Part shown: piece by piece, positions 20,993 to 32,745 of the stretch | How the letters are laid out: the number at the start of each line of letters is the position of its first letter | How positions within the stretch are numbered: the first letter of the stretch is position 1 | DNA from: Cladorrhinum sp. PSN259 | Lineage: Eukaryota > Ascomycota > Sordariomycetes > Sordariales > Podosporaceae | Assembly: GCA_033725935.1 (NCBI GenBank) | Contig: MU867119.1 | Span: 1-64,000 of the forward strand | DNA length: 64,000 nucleotides | Direction: 5' to 3' | Position numbers and translations under genes: made by a program | The notes under the pieces: generated by a model | Told to the model about the DNA's origin: nothing | Seen by the model: only the letters and a program-made list of their open reading frames with translations | Databases searched by the model: none

Positions 20993-23697
20993 TCAAAGGA
21001 CTCGATGCGAGGTTGCCTTTAGGATTTGATCTCATTAGCCATAGCGAAAGGGAGCCCGGTGCAGTTGGATTGGTCGAAAGGATTTCCAGGTTATCAAACT
21101 AAGGTTTGCGCTCTTGCATCATCCGATGAAAAATTTGACAACCGACGGCCACTCAAATTCATAAAGCACCTTCCACTACTTTTCCTCTTGCCCGATGAAT
21201 CACTATGTCTTGAATGCTAAAATCCCACAGCTTGGACCGGGCATTTGGGCCGATTTTTCACTGGTATAATGCTCTGCCAACGGCTGCCCTATTGTCCCTC
21301 ACTGCATCCAACACTGCCAGCAATCCCCACACGATCCCTCGGATTTATCGGTGCTGGATATTTCAGCCTTGACAATCTTGGCCGGCTAAGACATCATGTT
21401 CGCCCCTCTCCAGGTGGCCCGGAGTTCAATCAATACTGATTCAAAGCCCAGCAAGATCCGTCATGTATCTGAAAAGGTGGCGTCCCACCCAATCACGACA
21501 TCGGCTCCCATCACCGAACCCTAGAATGACCTTTTCCGCCTCTTTTTATCCTCAACGTCAGCAGAGCACCTTCTCCAACTGCTTGGGGTCCTTTTTTGGT
21601 GGCAATAAGTTTCAGAGCATCGCGGACGCTCTCTCGCAGTTTTAGAAGGCCGAGTCCTGTCTTGACGCCAATGACTCCCACCGCCAATGACGCCCGCACC
21701 GAGAGAGGAAGAGATGATGTTGGTCACCAGGCCACCATTCTGGCTGCCAATCACGGACACTTGTGCTTCTTTGGTGCTGCATCACTCTCGGCTCAAAACG
21801 GGATACGACACGGTCATCCAAAACCATGTCTGATAATTGTTGGGATCTTGGGTCTGCTGCAGTCTATCGGGCTCCTCTACTGCCCCAGAGGCCGACTTGG
21901 CAATCAAATTACAAAACCAAAATTCGGAGACAGGTTTGCCTCCGGGGCGCGTTTCTCAATGGCTGACTGTTTTACTGGTTTGTCGTTGCCGGAGTTTCGA
22001 TTGTCCCACAAGCTCTGGCTACCAGCTATGATCTGACTTCCAGCAACGTTGCATGGGTCTAAAAGTTCCAGGAACCAGGAATCCACAAGTCGGCAAGCCG
22101 TCCTAACTCGTAGATTCTTCACTATGTGAGGGACATTCTGCAGCGGTGTGGTCGATTTTGCTGAAGAATTTCGCAATGGTCAAGGGATGGACCAGTTGCT
22201 CCAGACTGACTGAGTACTCCCCTCCCTCGAAAAAAAGTTTTAGGGGGTCACGGAGATTCTACTTCTTGTTTTGGATCTGGAGCTTAAAGGGTGACAAATA
22301 TGTAACACTTGAAAAATCGCCCAGTCGGAAAAGCTGTGATGGTTTTCTCAGCATTGTTGGCATCCGATTATCCAAGTCCTTGTCCTCGGCACAAGACAAA
22401 TGGACCTTGACGCCTCAAAGCTTGAATGTCGGCAGTTGTTCACGCCAATCATGGGCTGCCTTCCATGATGGGCTTATTAATCGATTACACCAGAATGCGT
22501 TGTCTCTCTCGCCACACCTATAGCGGTAGCTTTCAGTCCTCGAGGCTCAAACACACTGGTGGTAACTTGTTAAGCCAGCTTCTTCCGTCTGTGTAGTCAG
22601 TGGAAGCTGCATTACCTATTTTGGCGGCTCAGATGCCTCTTCCGGTACGCGAGCACGGGCAAGCGAGTAACATTGCGATCTTCCATGGCAAATGGCGGCC
22701 CGCTCCCGCCAATAACAAGGCGAAGCACCAATAAATTGTCCGCACCGGGTCCCTTTTCCGACACAGAGGTCAGCTTTTCTGTCTCAGCTTCATCCGCACA
22801 GACCCAAACAATGACAAAAAACAATGGTGCCCAAGCCGCAAGGGAGAAGAATGCAGGTGTCAATACTAATAGATGTTGTGCAGCACAACTAAAGTCCAGA
22901 ATCACCCCCACGCTGCCCTGTCGGCCTCCGCATTTCGGTCCGGGTCACACCGTTTATGCCTCTGCAGTTGAAATATCGGGAGAGGATGGTACCATTTGGT
23001 TTCGTGTGTGCCATGCCGTGTTGCACTCGGGGGATGTTGTGGGCGGGCTAGGGGTTGTCGCCTCCACCTGGTTCGAAGGGAGCGTAAAGACATTCGATAT
23101 CCGGTTCGCCCGGACCATTCACCAGGCACAGTGATGAGAGCGTTGACAGAGTATGGTGGTTCGAATGGGTATCCGATCGACTTCCGCTGGATTTCGGGAA
23201 CGGGACCTAAGCAAAATAAATACCGATCCACCTACTCGGTGAGAACAGAAGCCGGATAGATTTCCGATAGGATGGTTATGGCTAATTTCCAATCAAGGTT
23301 CTTACGCCTGTATCAAAAGACTTCTGGGGTTGCAGGGGCTTGTTCACTTCCGGCACGTTTATACTACCCAGCAACACACTCTTGGGCAGGTCGATCGACA
23401 GAGTCTTCGCGATGCAGAATATCGACTGGAATGTCTCGGCCTTTTTCAGGACGTCTCACCGAGTCACCACCCGTCCGTCTGGGTTTGCCTGAGCTTCGAG
23501 TTACACACCGCCATGCTGTGATACCTTTGGCTTGCTGGGCGTAGCCTACAAAACCTGGGTTCAAGGGGATGTTAAGCTATATGCAAGGTAGATGCAGCCT
23601 CCCGTGAAGAACGCAGGGTGTCCCGTTCCTGTCGATTTGTTTCTCTTTCGTCTTCTAGCTCATCACCTCAAAATTCTGTTTATACGCAACCTGCATT
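20993..23697 (-). pseudogene. Decayed protein-coding remnant(s), unknown family
   Basis: No intact gene is present, but the minus strand has coding-looking pieces in changing frames. One (about 22290-22150) reads DPLKLFFEGGEYSVSLEQLV then HPLTIAKFFSKIDHTAAE. Another (about 22050-21905) reads AGSQSLWDNRNSGNDKPVKQ. A third (22911-22700) begins with a hydrophobic segment (LAAWAPLFFVIVWVCADEA). They are separated by stops and frame changes that splice signals do not obviously remove. The most likely reading is one or two degenerated genes, possibly of membrane proteins. A live gene with many short exons is the alternative. Downstream of the ankyrin gene (20993-21250) I see nothing. Confidence 0.35.
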
Positions 23698-25942
23698 ATG
23701 CCGTCATCATCCACGGTCGTGCGGCAGCAGCCCGGGTATGCTTGTGAAGAATGCAGGAGACGCAAGGCACGATGCGACCGGGTCCGGCCGCAGTGTGGGT
23801 TCTGCGTGGAAACGGGGACAGCTTGTATAATCATTGAGAAGAGACCGCAAAGGGGACCAAAAAGAGGCCAACTCAACGCCATGAGAACACGGATTGGTGA
23901 GTTTTGACACTGGAATGCAAGGATGATCACAGCAATTGACAAGCAGGGACAACTCAGCAACACTAGAGAGGCAACTCTGTGAGCGGCAAGGCTTGACTGG
24001 GCTCCAAGACTCGCATACCGGCTTCATCGTCGATACCAGTGCGCCGATACCGGCAGCTCCGGTGCCCGTACTCACGGAGCCGCATGCACCCGTAGCCGAT
24101 ATGGATCTGGAACACGGCAGGTCATATGCAAGCTTCGGCAGAAGCTTGTCCCTTACAGGCAGCACCACATCCGAGGCACCTTCAGGAGCATCCTCATCCA
24201 TCAACTCTGCCGCAACGCCGATCCTTCCATCACAAGACCCATCCAGCCTCGGATTATGGACAGACTTGAACTGGCAAGAAATGGATTGCACCAGCAGTGG
24301 ATTATCCATGATGCAGCCCTGCTCGGTTTCACCAGCGAGCGTGATGATGGACATGTCACATATGCATGCCATCTATGCAGAGGCGGGAACCAGCCCCATC
24401 AATGCGATGCGGCGAGACTCGGACAACCTGGAGGCGATGATTTCCGATCTCATGCGGACCGATCTCGACCAGCTCTACTTTGAGCGGGTTCACCCAGTGG
24501 TGCCCATGATCCACCAGCGGCGGTACTTTGCCTGGGCCGACGACGAGAACCCCAACCCTGCGAGGGCCGGTCTCCGTTTAGCCATGCGTGCAATGGCCGC
24601 GGCAATGTCGGCCCAGTTCCGCAGTCTCGCCGACAGTTTGTATCACGAAACGCTGCGTCTGCTCGAGACACGGAGCCAGACTCCAACACTCGGTGAGGGG
24701 CTGGAGATGCCTCTCGAACAGATACAGGCGTGGCTTCTGCTTGCCCACTATGAGATCTTGCGAGTGAACGAGCATCAAGCAATGATCACGGCAGGCCGTG
24801 CATTCCGTTTGGTCCAAATGGCCCGGCTTTACGAGCTGGATCGGGAAGAGGCTGAGGAAAATTCCAAGACGGCGTCGTCGGATGAAGAATTCGCCGAGCT
24901 CGAGGAGAAGAGAAGGACCTTTTGGTTGGCCTTCTGCCTTGACCGCTTCCTCTGCTCGCGAAACGATTGGCCCTTGACTCTCTTCGAGGAACTGGCCCGC
25001 ACCCGCCTGCCGGCACCAGAGTCAAACTTCCAACTGGGCAAGCGAGCAGTTATGGGGTTCCTCCAAGACAAAATGATTGTGATGGCGCAGACGCCTTCGC
25101 TTCCCCCGTTCGCCGAGACCGTGGTGTTGGCAACGCTTCATGGAAGGTGCATGGATCACCGCCGGTCATCACGCACCAACGTCACATTGACCGAGTCTGG
25201 TGTCGCGGGAACGCAACCTGATCATGATTTTTGGATTTGCCACGAATGGCTCACCAGCATGGTTGAGGACCGCGTGCAGGCGCTCTCACAGATACAGGGA
25301 CCCGTGACTGACGGTGATCCCATGCTCTTGTTCGCGAGGATGCTCGCACACGGGGCGCTGGTACATCTCAATACCACATTGCAAGCCATCGGGAGCCCAT
25401 GGCTTACGCCGGAGCGGCAGATGATGATCACGACAGCGGGGTGGCGTGCTGAGAGAGCCGCGGCTGAGATGGTGCGTCTGGCAAGGTCAGTCAAGCTGTT
25501 TAGCTGCTTCAAGGTGCACCCGTTCCTTTCGGATCCCCTGGAGTGTGCGACGGGGTTCTTGCTGGCCAGGCAGCAGGCCAAAGCAGCCGAGGGAATATTT
25601 ACCTTTGATCCCGAAGTTCAAAATGTTTCTGGAGGTGGCAGTGCTATGACAGCCAGTATGGGTATGGGAGATGATGGAGGGGTGGAACACTTGTTGCGTG
25701 TTTTGAGATACTTGGGGGATACAAATACTTTGGCGAGGGACTTTTTATCGAGGTTGGGTCTTTTGACACCACCACACAGCAGGGGAGGTGGAGGTGGACG
25801 TGGAGGAGTCAAAGCGCTCACTCATGAATTTGATTTCACTGCGAGTGCATGCAGGGACGCAGGAGGAGGAGGAGGTGGGGTAATACTGCATCAGGCTGGC
25901 CAGCCATTGAGTGTTGGATGGAAGAGGCTGGCTAGCTTTTGA
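23698..25942 (+). CDS. Zn(II)2Cys6 fungal transcription factor
   Basis: Two exons, 23698-23896 and 23958-25942, give 727 residues. The intron has a GTGAGT donor and a CAG acceptor at phase 1, and joining gives RTRIATLERQLCERQ, the expected linker/dimerisation helix. The DNA-binding cluster CEECRRRKARCDRVRPQC plus the last two cysteines (GFCVETGTAC) lies at residues 15-42. A Ser/Pro-rich linker follows. The fungal_trans-type regulatory domain runs from about 230 (LDQLYFERVHPVVPMIHQRR) to about 560, including FWLAFCLDRFLCSRNDWP. The C-terminal part is Gly-rich. Such proteins bind CGG-containing sites in the nucleus and often control a neighbouring pathway. Its position beside a transporter, a P450 and an esterase suggests a pathway regulator, which is inference. 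Confidence 0.88.
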
Positions 25943-26465
25943 GACATCATCTTTGAGATTATTTTCTTCTTCATGTTATACAGACCTTTTTTATTAGGAC
26001 AACTAGGGAGGTACCGCGATTTCAGAAGCTGGACGGAAAGGAGATGCGCGAGTATTAGCGCTTCTTTGTTACTGCCCAGAAGCATGTATCTCCCTTGGAA
26101 CTTTCGAAAATGCCCTCCAGGACGGAAGCCTATAATGTTTATTGCTCGATTTTCTCGGGAGATATTCCGAACTCCTCCAGCCACCAGCACTGTGATATTT
26201 GTGATGAAGGGGATTTCGAAATCTGCAAGTACTGTATCGCGCGCGGAGCATCCACATGGGCGAGTTGCATCAACTGAAGAGTCGGATATTTGGACAGAAT
26301 GAGTAAAAATACGGCTTTCTTCGCATCATCGGATTTCACCCTTAGCGGTGGAGGGGCTCGCGTATGCAGTCTTCTTCGTTCTACCTACAGATTTATACTA
26401 ACTATCGTGAAGCAAAAGATCGTCGATAAAAAGTACCGAACCAGACCTAGAAATGCCCGACTCCG
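25943..26465 (+). pseudogene. Relic of a ZZ-like zinc-finger protein
   Basis: A short frame at 26095-26277 reads HQHCDICDEGDFEICKYCIA, a Cys-x2-Cys ... Cys-x2-Cys pattern close to the ZZ-like finger common in fungal proteins. It lacks the remaining His/Cys ligands, runs into a stop soon after and has no open context on either side. It looks like a fragment left by gene decay. The rest of this interval holds nothing I can support. Confidence 0.4.
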
Positions 26466-26827
26466 CTATTGTGCAAAGTTAACACCCTTTCGCACCGCAC
26501 GCTCTATTCCCCGCGGGACAACATATCCCGTTCGGCTGACAAGTAATCCCCCCTTCGGACATGCACTCCCAATGCTACAGCACACTTTGATCGACGGGTT
26601 ATAGCCATTCTTCTCTCCGCACGCAGCATTACCAAGCGGACAAAACCCCCCGGGACACAAGTCTGCGTCCTGAGACACGGGTTGTAGCATTTTTTGGAAC
26701 CGCATTGCGCGTTGTTGGCGGGACAGCACCCGTTGAGTACGGAGACTTGGCCGCGGGGACAGGCATCGCCGCTGGCGCCGCAGCAGGTTTCGGTGCTGGG
26801 TTTGTTGCCCCCCCCCCCCCCCCCCAT
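26466..26827 (-). pseudogene. Frameshifted cysteine-rich secreted-protein remnant
   Basis: Two overlapping minus-strand frames each carry half of a Cys-rich pattern. The first has TETCCGASGDACPRGQ and GCCPANNAQCGSKKCYNP. The second has LCPGGFCPLGNAACGEKNGY and KVCCSIGSACPKGG. The spacing of CC, C and CG pairs is that of a repeated disulphide-rich domain. The frame change between them (around 26680) has no evident intron, and the 5' end runs into a run of about 17 identical bases (C on the plus strand, 26808-26825). A decayed gene is the simplest reading. Assembly error at the homopolymer and a short intron are alternatives. Confidence 0.5.
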
Positions 26828-26847
26828 TGCTTAGGCTCAGAAGCACA

Positions 26848-28738
26848 TCAGTATCCGTAGATCCATGTGTACCGTTGATCACCCCTCCGCTTCTCACTAT
26901 TCCTCTCCTGCGCATAGTCGTGCTCGTCCCAGGTCGCCGTGATCTTCCTCCTCTTCCTATTCTCCAGCACGTACATCACCCGAACGAATGCAAACCCGAG
27001 CGTGCCAACGGCGGCCAAGACCATGGTAACGGTCAACGGATAGGCATAGCTAGGTGCATACCGGCTTTTGAAAAGCTGCCCCGCGATCACACCGGCCACG
27101 TTGGACCACCCGTTCAGGCCCAGCACAACAGAGCGGGCACCCTTCCACGGCGTATTGCCCGCCAGCCACACGGCGACGAGCGGGCCGCCGGCAAAGGCAC
27201 CGGACAGGCACACGTGTGCGAAGCCGTATCGGAGCTTCGCGTCAGAGGAGGTCGCCATGATGGCGCATCCCACCAGGGCCAGAACCAAGCCGAGCATGGT
27301 AGGCAGCGAACGGTCGTGGAAACGGTCCGACACGAAGACGATGATGATGAGGCCCACGACGCCAGCGACGAAGGGCGGGACAGACATGAGCGTTGCCGTC
27401 ACGCCCTTGTAGCCCATACCCTGGACCATGAGCGGCAGGAAGGTGGTGAAGGCTGTGACGGGCTGTTTAGGTCATGTCAATGTTAGTCGGCGGACCTGAA
27501 ACTCGGGTCGCGAGAAAAGAAAAAAAAAAGGGGAAAAAAAGGAAAAAAAAAGGGAAAAAAAAGGGAAAAAAAAGAGAAACGTTACCAAAACAGTCGTAAT
27601 ATTAAAGACGATGCATAGCAACTTTTTCCAGTCCCTGAACACGTCCAAAACATCCCGTCTCAGCACCGCCCAGCGGTTTCCTCTCCGCTCACCATCTCCG
27701 GCGTCCTCCTCCTCCTGCGCCCCGGGCAGATCCCTCTCCATGCGTCGCACGGCGTGCGCTCTCTCGACCGGACTCAGAAACCAGGCGGTGCCGACATCGG
27801 CCGGAAAAGCCAAAAACACCACGCACCCCAACAAGACAGTCAGGCCGCCCTCGACGAGAAAGACAATCTGCCAGCCACGCACCGCCACCGCGGGACCGTC
27901 GATATGCAACAGGCCGTACGCCAACAGACCAGCAAACGCAGACGCGACCGAGTACATGCCCGAGAAGAGACCCATGCGCAGACCCAGCGAGAACTTTGGG
28001 TACATCAGCGACATGTAGTAGAAGGCCGTCTGCGTGAAGCCCGACTCGGCGGCGCCCAGCAGGAGGCGCAGCGCGATCAGTGTCCCCGAGGAGCGGATGC
28101 CCGCGTGCGCCATGCAGAGAGCGCCCCATGCGATCAGCGAGCAGCCGAGCCACCGGCGTGGACCGACGCGGCGGCCGAGCAGGACCATGATGGGCTGGAG
28201 GGGGACGTAGGTGGCAGAGAACTGGGTGAGGGGTTTGGTGATTAGAAGGCGGGATTTTTTTAAATTTTTTTTTCATGGCATGACATGGAAGGAAAAAGAG
28301 GCGTGTGAAGTGTGTGTGGCTCGAGGAGAGTTGTGACTCACCAAAGACAGAGAATTGGGAATGTCGTCGGGGGATAGGTTGGCATCTCGAATGAAGCTGC
28401 TCGTGGCTACAAACCCGATGTTGGTTTTGTCGATGCCACAAAGCTGGGAACATGGACGAGTCAGCATGGACTGACTGCATACTTTGTGGCTGTGTTTACA
28501 AGCACAGAGCAAAGACGGTTAGGGGACCCATGTCTCTCACAATGAAGCTGAGGGCGAGTATTAATAGGACGGTAAAGTCCAATTTGATATTGACCCTTTT
28601 ATCGAGGGCCTTCTCGGCTTCGTCCGCTGGCGTGTAGTGCGTGACTCCCCGGACCTCGAGCTCAGCTTGCTTGGTGTCGTCCAACTCCATGGTCTCGACG
28701 GTTCGAGACCGCTCGATATCGTTATCGTTGAGGGCCAT
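26848..28738 (-). CDS. MFS transporter, anion:cation symporter (ACS/Dal5-like) family
   Basis: Four exons, 28738-28541, 28443-28342, 28221-27586 and 27462-26848, all join at phase 0 into 516 residues. Donors are GTGAGA, GTGAGT and GTAACG; acceptors are CAG. The N terminus is hydrophilic (MALNDNDIERSRTVETMELD), followed by DKRVNIKLDFTVLLILALSF and LCGIDKTNIGFVATSSFIRD, which match the first helix and the D-x2-N-x2-A-like region of ACS transporters. Later helices include FSATYVPLQPIMVLLGRRVG, LRLLLGAAESGFTQTAFYYM and GWQIVFLVEGGLTVLLGCVV. The family moves small organic anions such as allantoate, nicotinate and carboxylates into the cell across the plasma membrane. Intron 3 is purine-rich with several A-runs. 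It is divergent from the P450 gene. Confidence 0.87.
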
Positions 28739-29582
28739 CTTGATCTTGATTCGCGGCGCGGTATTACGGGTGTGAAGTGCTAGTAGCAATCAATTTTGAG
28801 TCCTCTGATACGTTGTTGCCAACCAAGGTGCCTGTACTTGGTGAACAGCGGGAAATGGCCACGCTGATATTCCAGCACCCACGTATCTGGTGGAATAGTA
28901 TACTCGGGCCGGCCTCTGAAGTTGGATCTCCGTTCAGCATAACCGGACCGTTCCAATCGAGGATTCATACCCGCAGGCTTTACTTGTTATCAGATTTATA
29001 ACGGGGGAAAGGTAGGCGATGGTGCGCCCGAGATACCTAACCGCCCCGGTGACTATGCATAATAACTGGAAGCGCCGCGTGCTCGTACGCCGTCTCGTGG
29101 TGCGCGGTGTCTTAGTCTATGAGGCGCGGGATGAGTCTAGAATCATACAAGCGAGAAGAGAGGCATATCGCTTCTGGTGTGCATATCAAGCGCTCGTATT
29201 ATGCTGTCCGACAGCCCTGGAGGTGACTCTCAAGGGGAGGGGCGGAAAACTAACAGACGGTAAACCACTGCGAGGTTTCCCGGTTCCTCGTTAGTGGATA
29301 GGCCGGCATTGGAGCCCGGCATTAAAAATTTGCCGTGGGATCAAGCATCTACATTTTATCCGTCCACCTTATTGGCGCGTCTAATAGACCCTGCACACAT
29401 CCCATCCTCTTTCATCCCGTGCCCAACATTCCGAAAGAAAAAATGTTACTCGCGTTAGCCCGCCACTCCTTCAGGCTGCATGCAATATTGACGGTATCCC
29501 TCCCTCTCTGATCCTCGTGTCAGCAGATGCAACATGTGAAGCTGCTTGCGTTGTGATCCATCTCAACTCCATACTGGCCAAG
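28739..29582. promoter_or_regulatory. Divergent promoter between MFS transporter and P450
   Basis: This 840-bp stretch separates the starts of two divergent genes. It contains several CGG/CCG triplets that a Zn2Cys6 factor could bind, for example CGGACCG-like words near 28945 and a repeated CCGGCATT at about 29303 and 29319. No supported gene lies inside it. Binding is inference. Confidence 0.4.
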
Positions 29583-30896
29583 ATGTCGACTCCAGGCACT
29601 AGTTTCATTCAACCCCTCGCCCGGGACCAGCTTGAAGCGCCAGTGATGATTCCACAGGAGCGCATCGATGCCTCGCCGGCCATTGTCAGTAACAATGTGG
29701 ACGAGATACTGCGGGAATACGACATGTTCCGCGACCAATGTCCCCTGGCATACACGAACTCGTACGGCGGCTACTGGCTGATGACGCGCTACGACGACGT
29801 CAAAGCCGCCGCTCTGGATTCCGAGACATTCATCTCGTCCGTCCGCGCCGTAATCCCGTCGGATCCGCGCGGGCTGCGCCGGCCGCCCCTCAACTTCGAC
29901 GCGCCAAAACACACGCCGTACCGGACGGCGCTGGACCGGACTCTGAAGCCGGCGCGGGTCGGGAGGCTGACGGAGCGGCTGGAACGACATGCCGAGACGC
30001 TGCTGGCGCCTCTTCTCCAAAAACAAAGCGGGGATATCTGCGCCGAGTTCGCTGCCCCGTTTGCGGCGTGGGTCGAGACGGAGTGGTTGAACCTGACGCC
30101 CGACACGGCCCCGCGGCTGGCCAGCACCGCTACAGCCTGGGTGAATGCCTGGCGGGAGATGGACAGTGAGAGGACGACGCACTTCAGCACCGTGCTCTAC
30201 GATATGGCGCGAGATTTGCTGGCGGACCGGAGGAAACACCCCCGAGACCCGGACGAGGATCCCGCCAGCAGTTTGTTGCTGGAGAGGGACAATGGGCAGC
30301 CTTTGGAAGAAATCCATCTCGTGTAAGTCACACCAAGCACTGTGAACCATGTCCACCAAGAGCCCAAGGCTGAGAGGCGAGCTAGGGGATGTATCCGACA
30401 AAGTCTGGTGGTGGGAATGGTGGCTCCGCCTATCATGCTCGGCGGGATATGTAGCCATTTATCCAAGGACGAGGCGCTTCAGCAGCAGCTGCGGGAGAGC
30501 CCGAGCCTGATCCCGGCCGCCGTGGAAGAGTTCGTGCGGCTGTTTAGCCCCTACCGCGGCTTCGCCAGGACCGTGTCTAGAGAGGTCGTCATGCACGGCC
30601 AGACCGTCAGGCCGGGGGTTCCCATCTCGCTTACCTATAGTGCCGCCAACCGCGATCCCGCCGTGTTTGAGGAGCCTCACAGGTTCATTCTGAATCGACC
30701 AAACATCGCCATGCATATGGGGTTTGGGAGGGGGAGGCACCGCTGTGTGGGGAAGCCACTCGCGACGATGGCTCTGCAAGTTGCGTTGAGGACGCTCTTG
30801 AAGAATACAAAAATGTTCCGAGTCAATGGCGAGTTGCAGTTTGCCAGGATGCCTGAGATGGGTATCATAAGTTGCCCGCTAGAGTTTGAGGTCTAA
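29583..30896 (+). CDS. Bacterial-type soluble cytochrome P450
   Basis: Exons 29583-30322 and 30404-30896 join in phase 2 (GTAAGT donor, AAG acceptor) into 410 residues, a length typical of soluble bacterial P450s. There is no N-terminal membrane anchor, unlike most fungal P450s. The haem loop FGRGRHRCVG has its Cys ligand near residue 361. The K-helix ExxR is EEFVR followed by RLFSPYRGFARTVSRE. The I-helix region reads VVGMVAPPIMLGG and lacks the acid/threonine pair normally used for oxygen activation. From memory this I-helix and the PYRGFART stretch recall bacterial aromatic O-demethylase-type P450s, but that is weak evidence. Electron partners would have to be supplied in trans. The start at 29583 is chosen over an upstream GTG. 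Confidence 0.85.
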
Positions 30897-31031
30897 GTGT
30901 CGAATATAAAGAGTAGAACGAGCAGTCCAGACATGGTCCAGAGATAGTTTAGACATAGTATAGGTAAAAGAGAAACGTAGTCTAACTAGAGGCAGGTTCA
31001 TCTCTGTCCCAGCCTCTCCGTCTCTGTTGCT

Positions 31032-32745
31032 CTATGTAGGCCTACCTGGATCATAAGCATTCCAAAACACACCACACCTCTCATCTACCACGTTCGGATC
31101 CATCAACGTAATTGCGTCACGACCGCCTTCACCCCCGAGGTTTGCCAACGACTGGGTGGTGGGCGAATACTCGGGCCATGATCCCGGACTAGGACCGGAC
31201 GTCGGGTCCTTGGCAAAGTTGGCCCATGCCGTCTGCATCCTCTGAGCCAGCACTTGGTTGGCAGCACCGCTCTGGAAACCGCCAAAGACAAAGGGGATCT
31301 CGCTGCCGTGCGACGCGAGCCCGCCGCCAGGAAGTGATGCGTTAAACACGTAGCGCCAAGTTGCTTTTATTTCTCTCAGCGTTAGAGTCATGTACCGTCG
31401 TGGAGATGGATGCAAGGGACAATGTCATTTAACTCACATATACCAAGACTGGACATGACATTGGCGTCATACGTGGTAGTACAGGCGAAGTGAAAGTCGG
31501 AATGGAGCAATCGAACGGCATCATTCGCGGTCCGAGAGAGCCAGCCGGAGCCAACCGAGTAGGCGCTTTCCACGGCAGCCGCCGCAGTCTCGTTGTCCGG
31601 GTAGATGATGTGCGCCCACTGCTTGATCGATTTGGACTGCAGCGCGTTCGCCGGGAAGATTCCACCTTCCATAAAGGTGCTGCCGATGAGCACCGGCACC
31701 TTGGCGGTGCGTCCTGCCCGCCGGGCCGAGTCCGAATCCGATACGCTCGTCTTGCCGCCGTCATCCACCGGGGCGAACAGGAGGTTCAGGTGCGAGACGG
31801 CAGATTTGATGTCGGCCAGGGGTTTGTCCTGGAGACAGGCAACCGCATTCTCGACGACGCTGCTGCAGTTCATGTATTTTGCGAGCGTCAGCAGCTGGGA
31901 CTCGCCCGCTTTGTTTCCCGTACCCAGCCCTGTCACGGGCACGCCCACGCCGAGCGCGATGCGGTTGAACGTATGCAAACCGCCGCTCTGCAGAATGGCG
32001 GCACGGAAGGGAGGATTCTCGCCGAGCTCGCTCATGAGATGGGCGTCGACCGACACGGCGCCTGCTGACTCGCCAAAGATGGTGACCTTGCTCGGGTCGC
32101 CGCCGAAGCTGGCAATATTCTCCTGGATCCATCTCAGCGCCATTTTCTGGTCCCGAAAGCCGGGGTTCAGCTCGTCCGGGCGCAGCCCCGACAGGTTCCC
32201 GGGGAAGCCAAAGACGCCGAGCCGGTAATTGCTTGCCACCAGGATGACGTCTTGGTTCGCCGCGAGCGAGGAGCCGTCCACGCCGTTGATGGAGCCGCCC
32301 ATCAAGGCACCGCCATAGAACCACAGCATGACAGGTCTCTTTCCGTTTGTCGTCCCGGACCCGATGCGGGGGGCAAACAGATTCAGGAATAGACAGTCCT
32401 CGCTCTCCGAGGACCCCCCAGCGCTCGCTGTGAGCAGGCTTTTTAGTCACACTCCTGTCATCTCGGATGGATATGCCAACTGGACTCACACTGTTGGATG
32501 CATGACGGCGGCTGTTTAATTGCCTTCACTTGCAGAGTTCCCGCGGGCAGAGGTTGAGCAGCGCGAAATCTCTCGGGAATCGTTGCATACGGAATACCCA
32601 AAAATTTGTCCACGACAGCCGTGGCTGACACGACCTGAGTGGTTGTGCCGACATAGACGCCATCGCGCAACGTGACGGTCGGGAGCTGGGCGGCTGCGGT
32701 GGCTACCAAAGCCACTGAAATCCATGTGCTGAGTGAAAGCCACAT
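31032..32745 (-). CDS. Secreted type-B carboxylesterase/lipase
   Basis: Exons 32745-32490, 32427-31438 and 31363-31032 join at phase 1 into 525 residues. The signal peptide is MWLSLSTWISVALVATAAAQ. The alpha/beta-hydrolase features are in order: GIPYATIPERFR, the EDCLFLN block formed by the first splice, a GG oxyanion stretch (MLWFYGGALMGGS), the nucleophile motif FGESAGAVS near residue 200, an acidic candidate in FMEGGIF and the catalytic His in SHGSEIPFVFGG. The second intron uses an AAG acceptor, which recovers the conserved TWRYVFNA. Family members hydrolyse carboxylic esters outside the cell. Next to the P450 and transporter it could release a small acid or alcohol for uptake, which is inference. 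Confidence 0.88.

Noticed and set aside
29019..29294. 91-codon plus-strand frame between transporter and P450
   Set aside because: It is Arg-rich with no conserved pattern and lies in a divergent promoter.
29520..30458. Antisense frame of 312 codons over the P450 gene
   Set aside because: It is rich in Arg/Pro/Gly from GC-rich antisense codons and has no family features, whereas the plus strand has a full P450.
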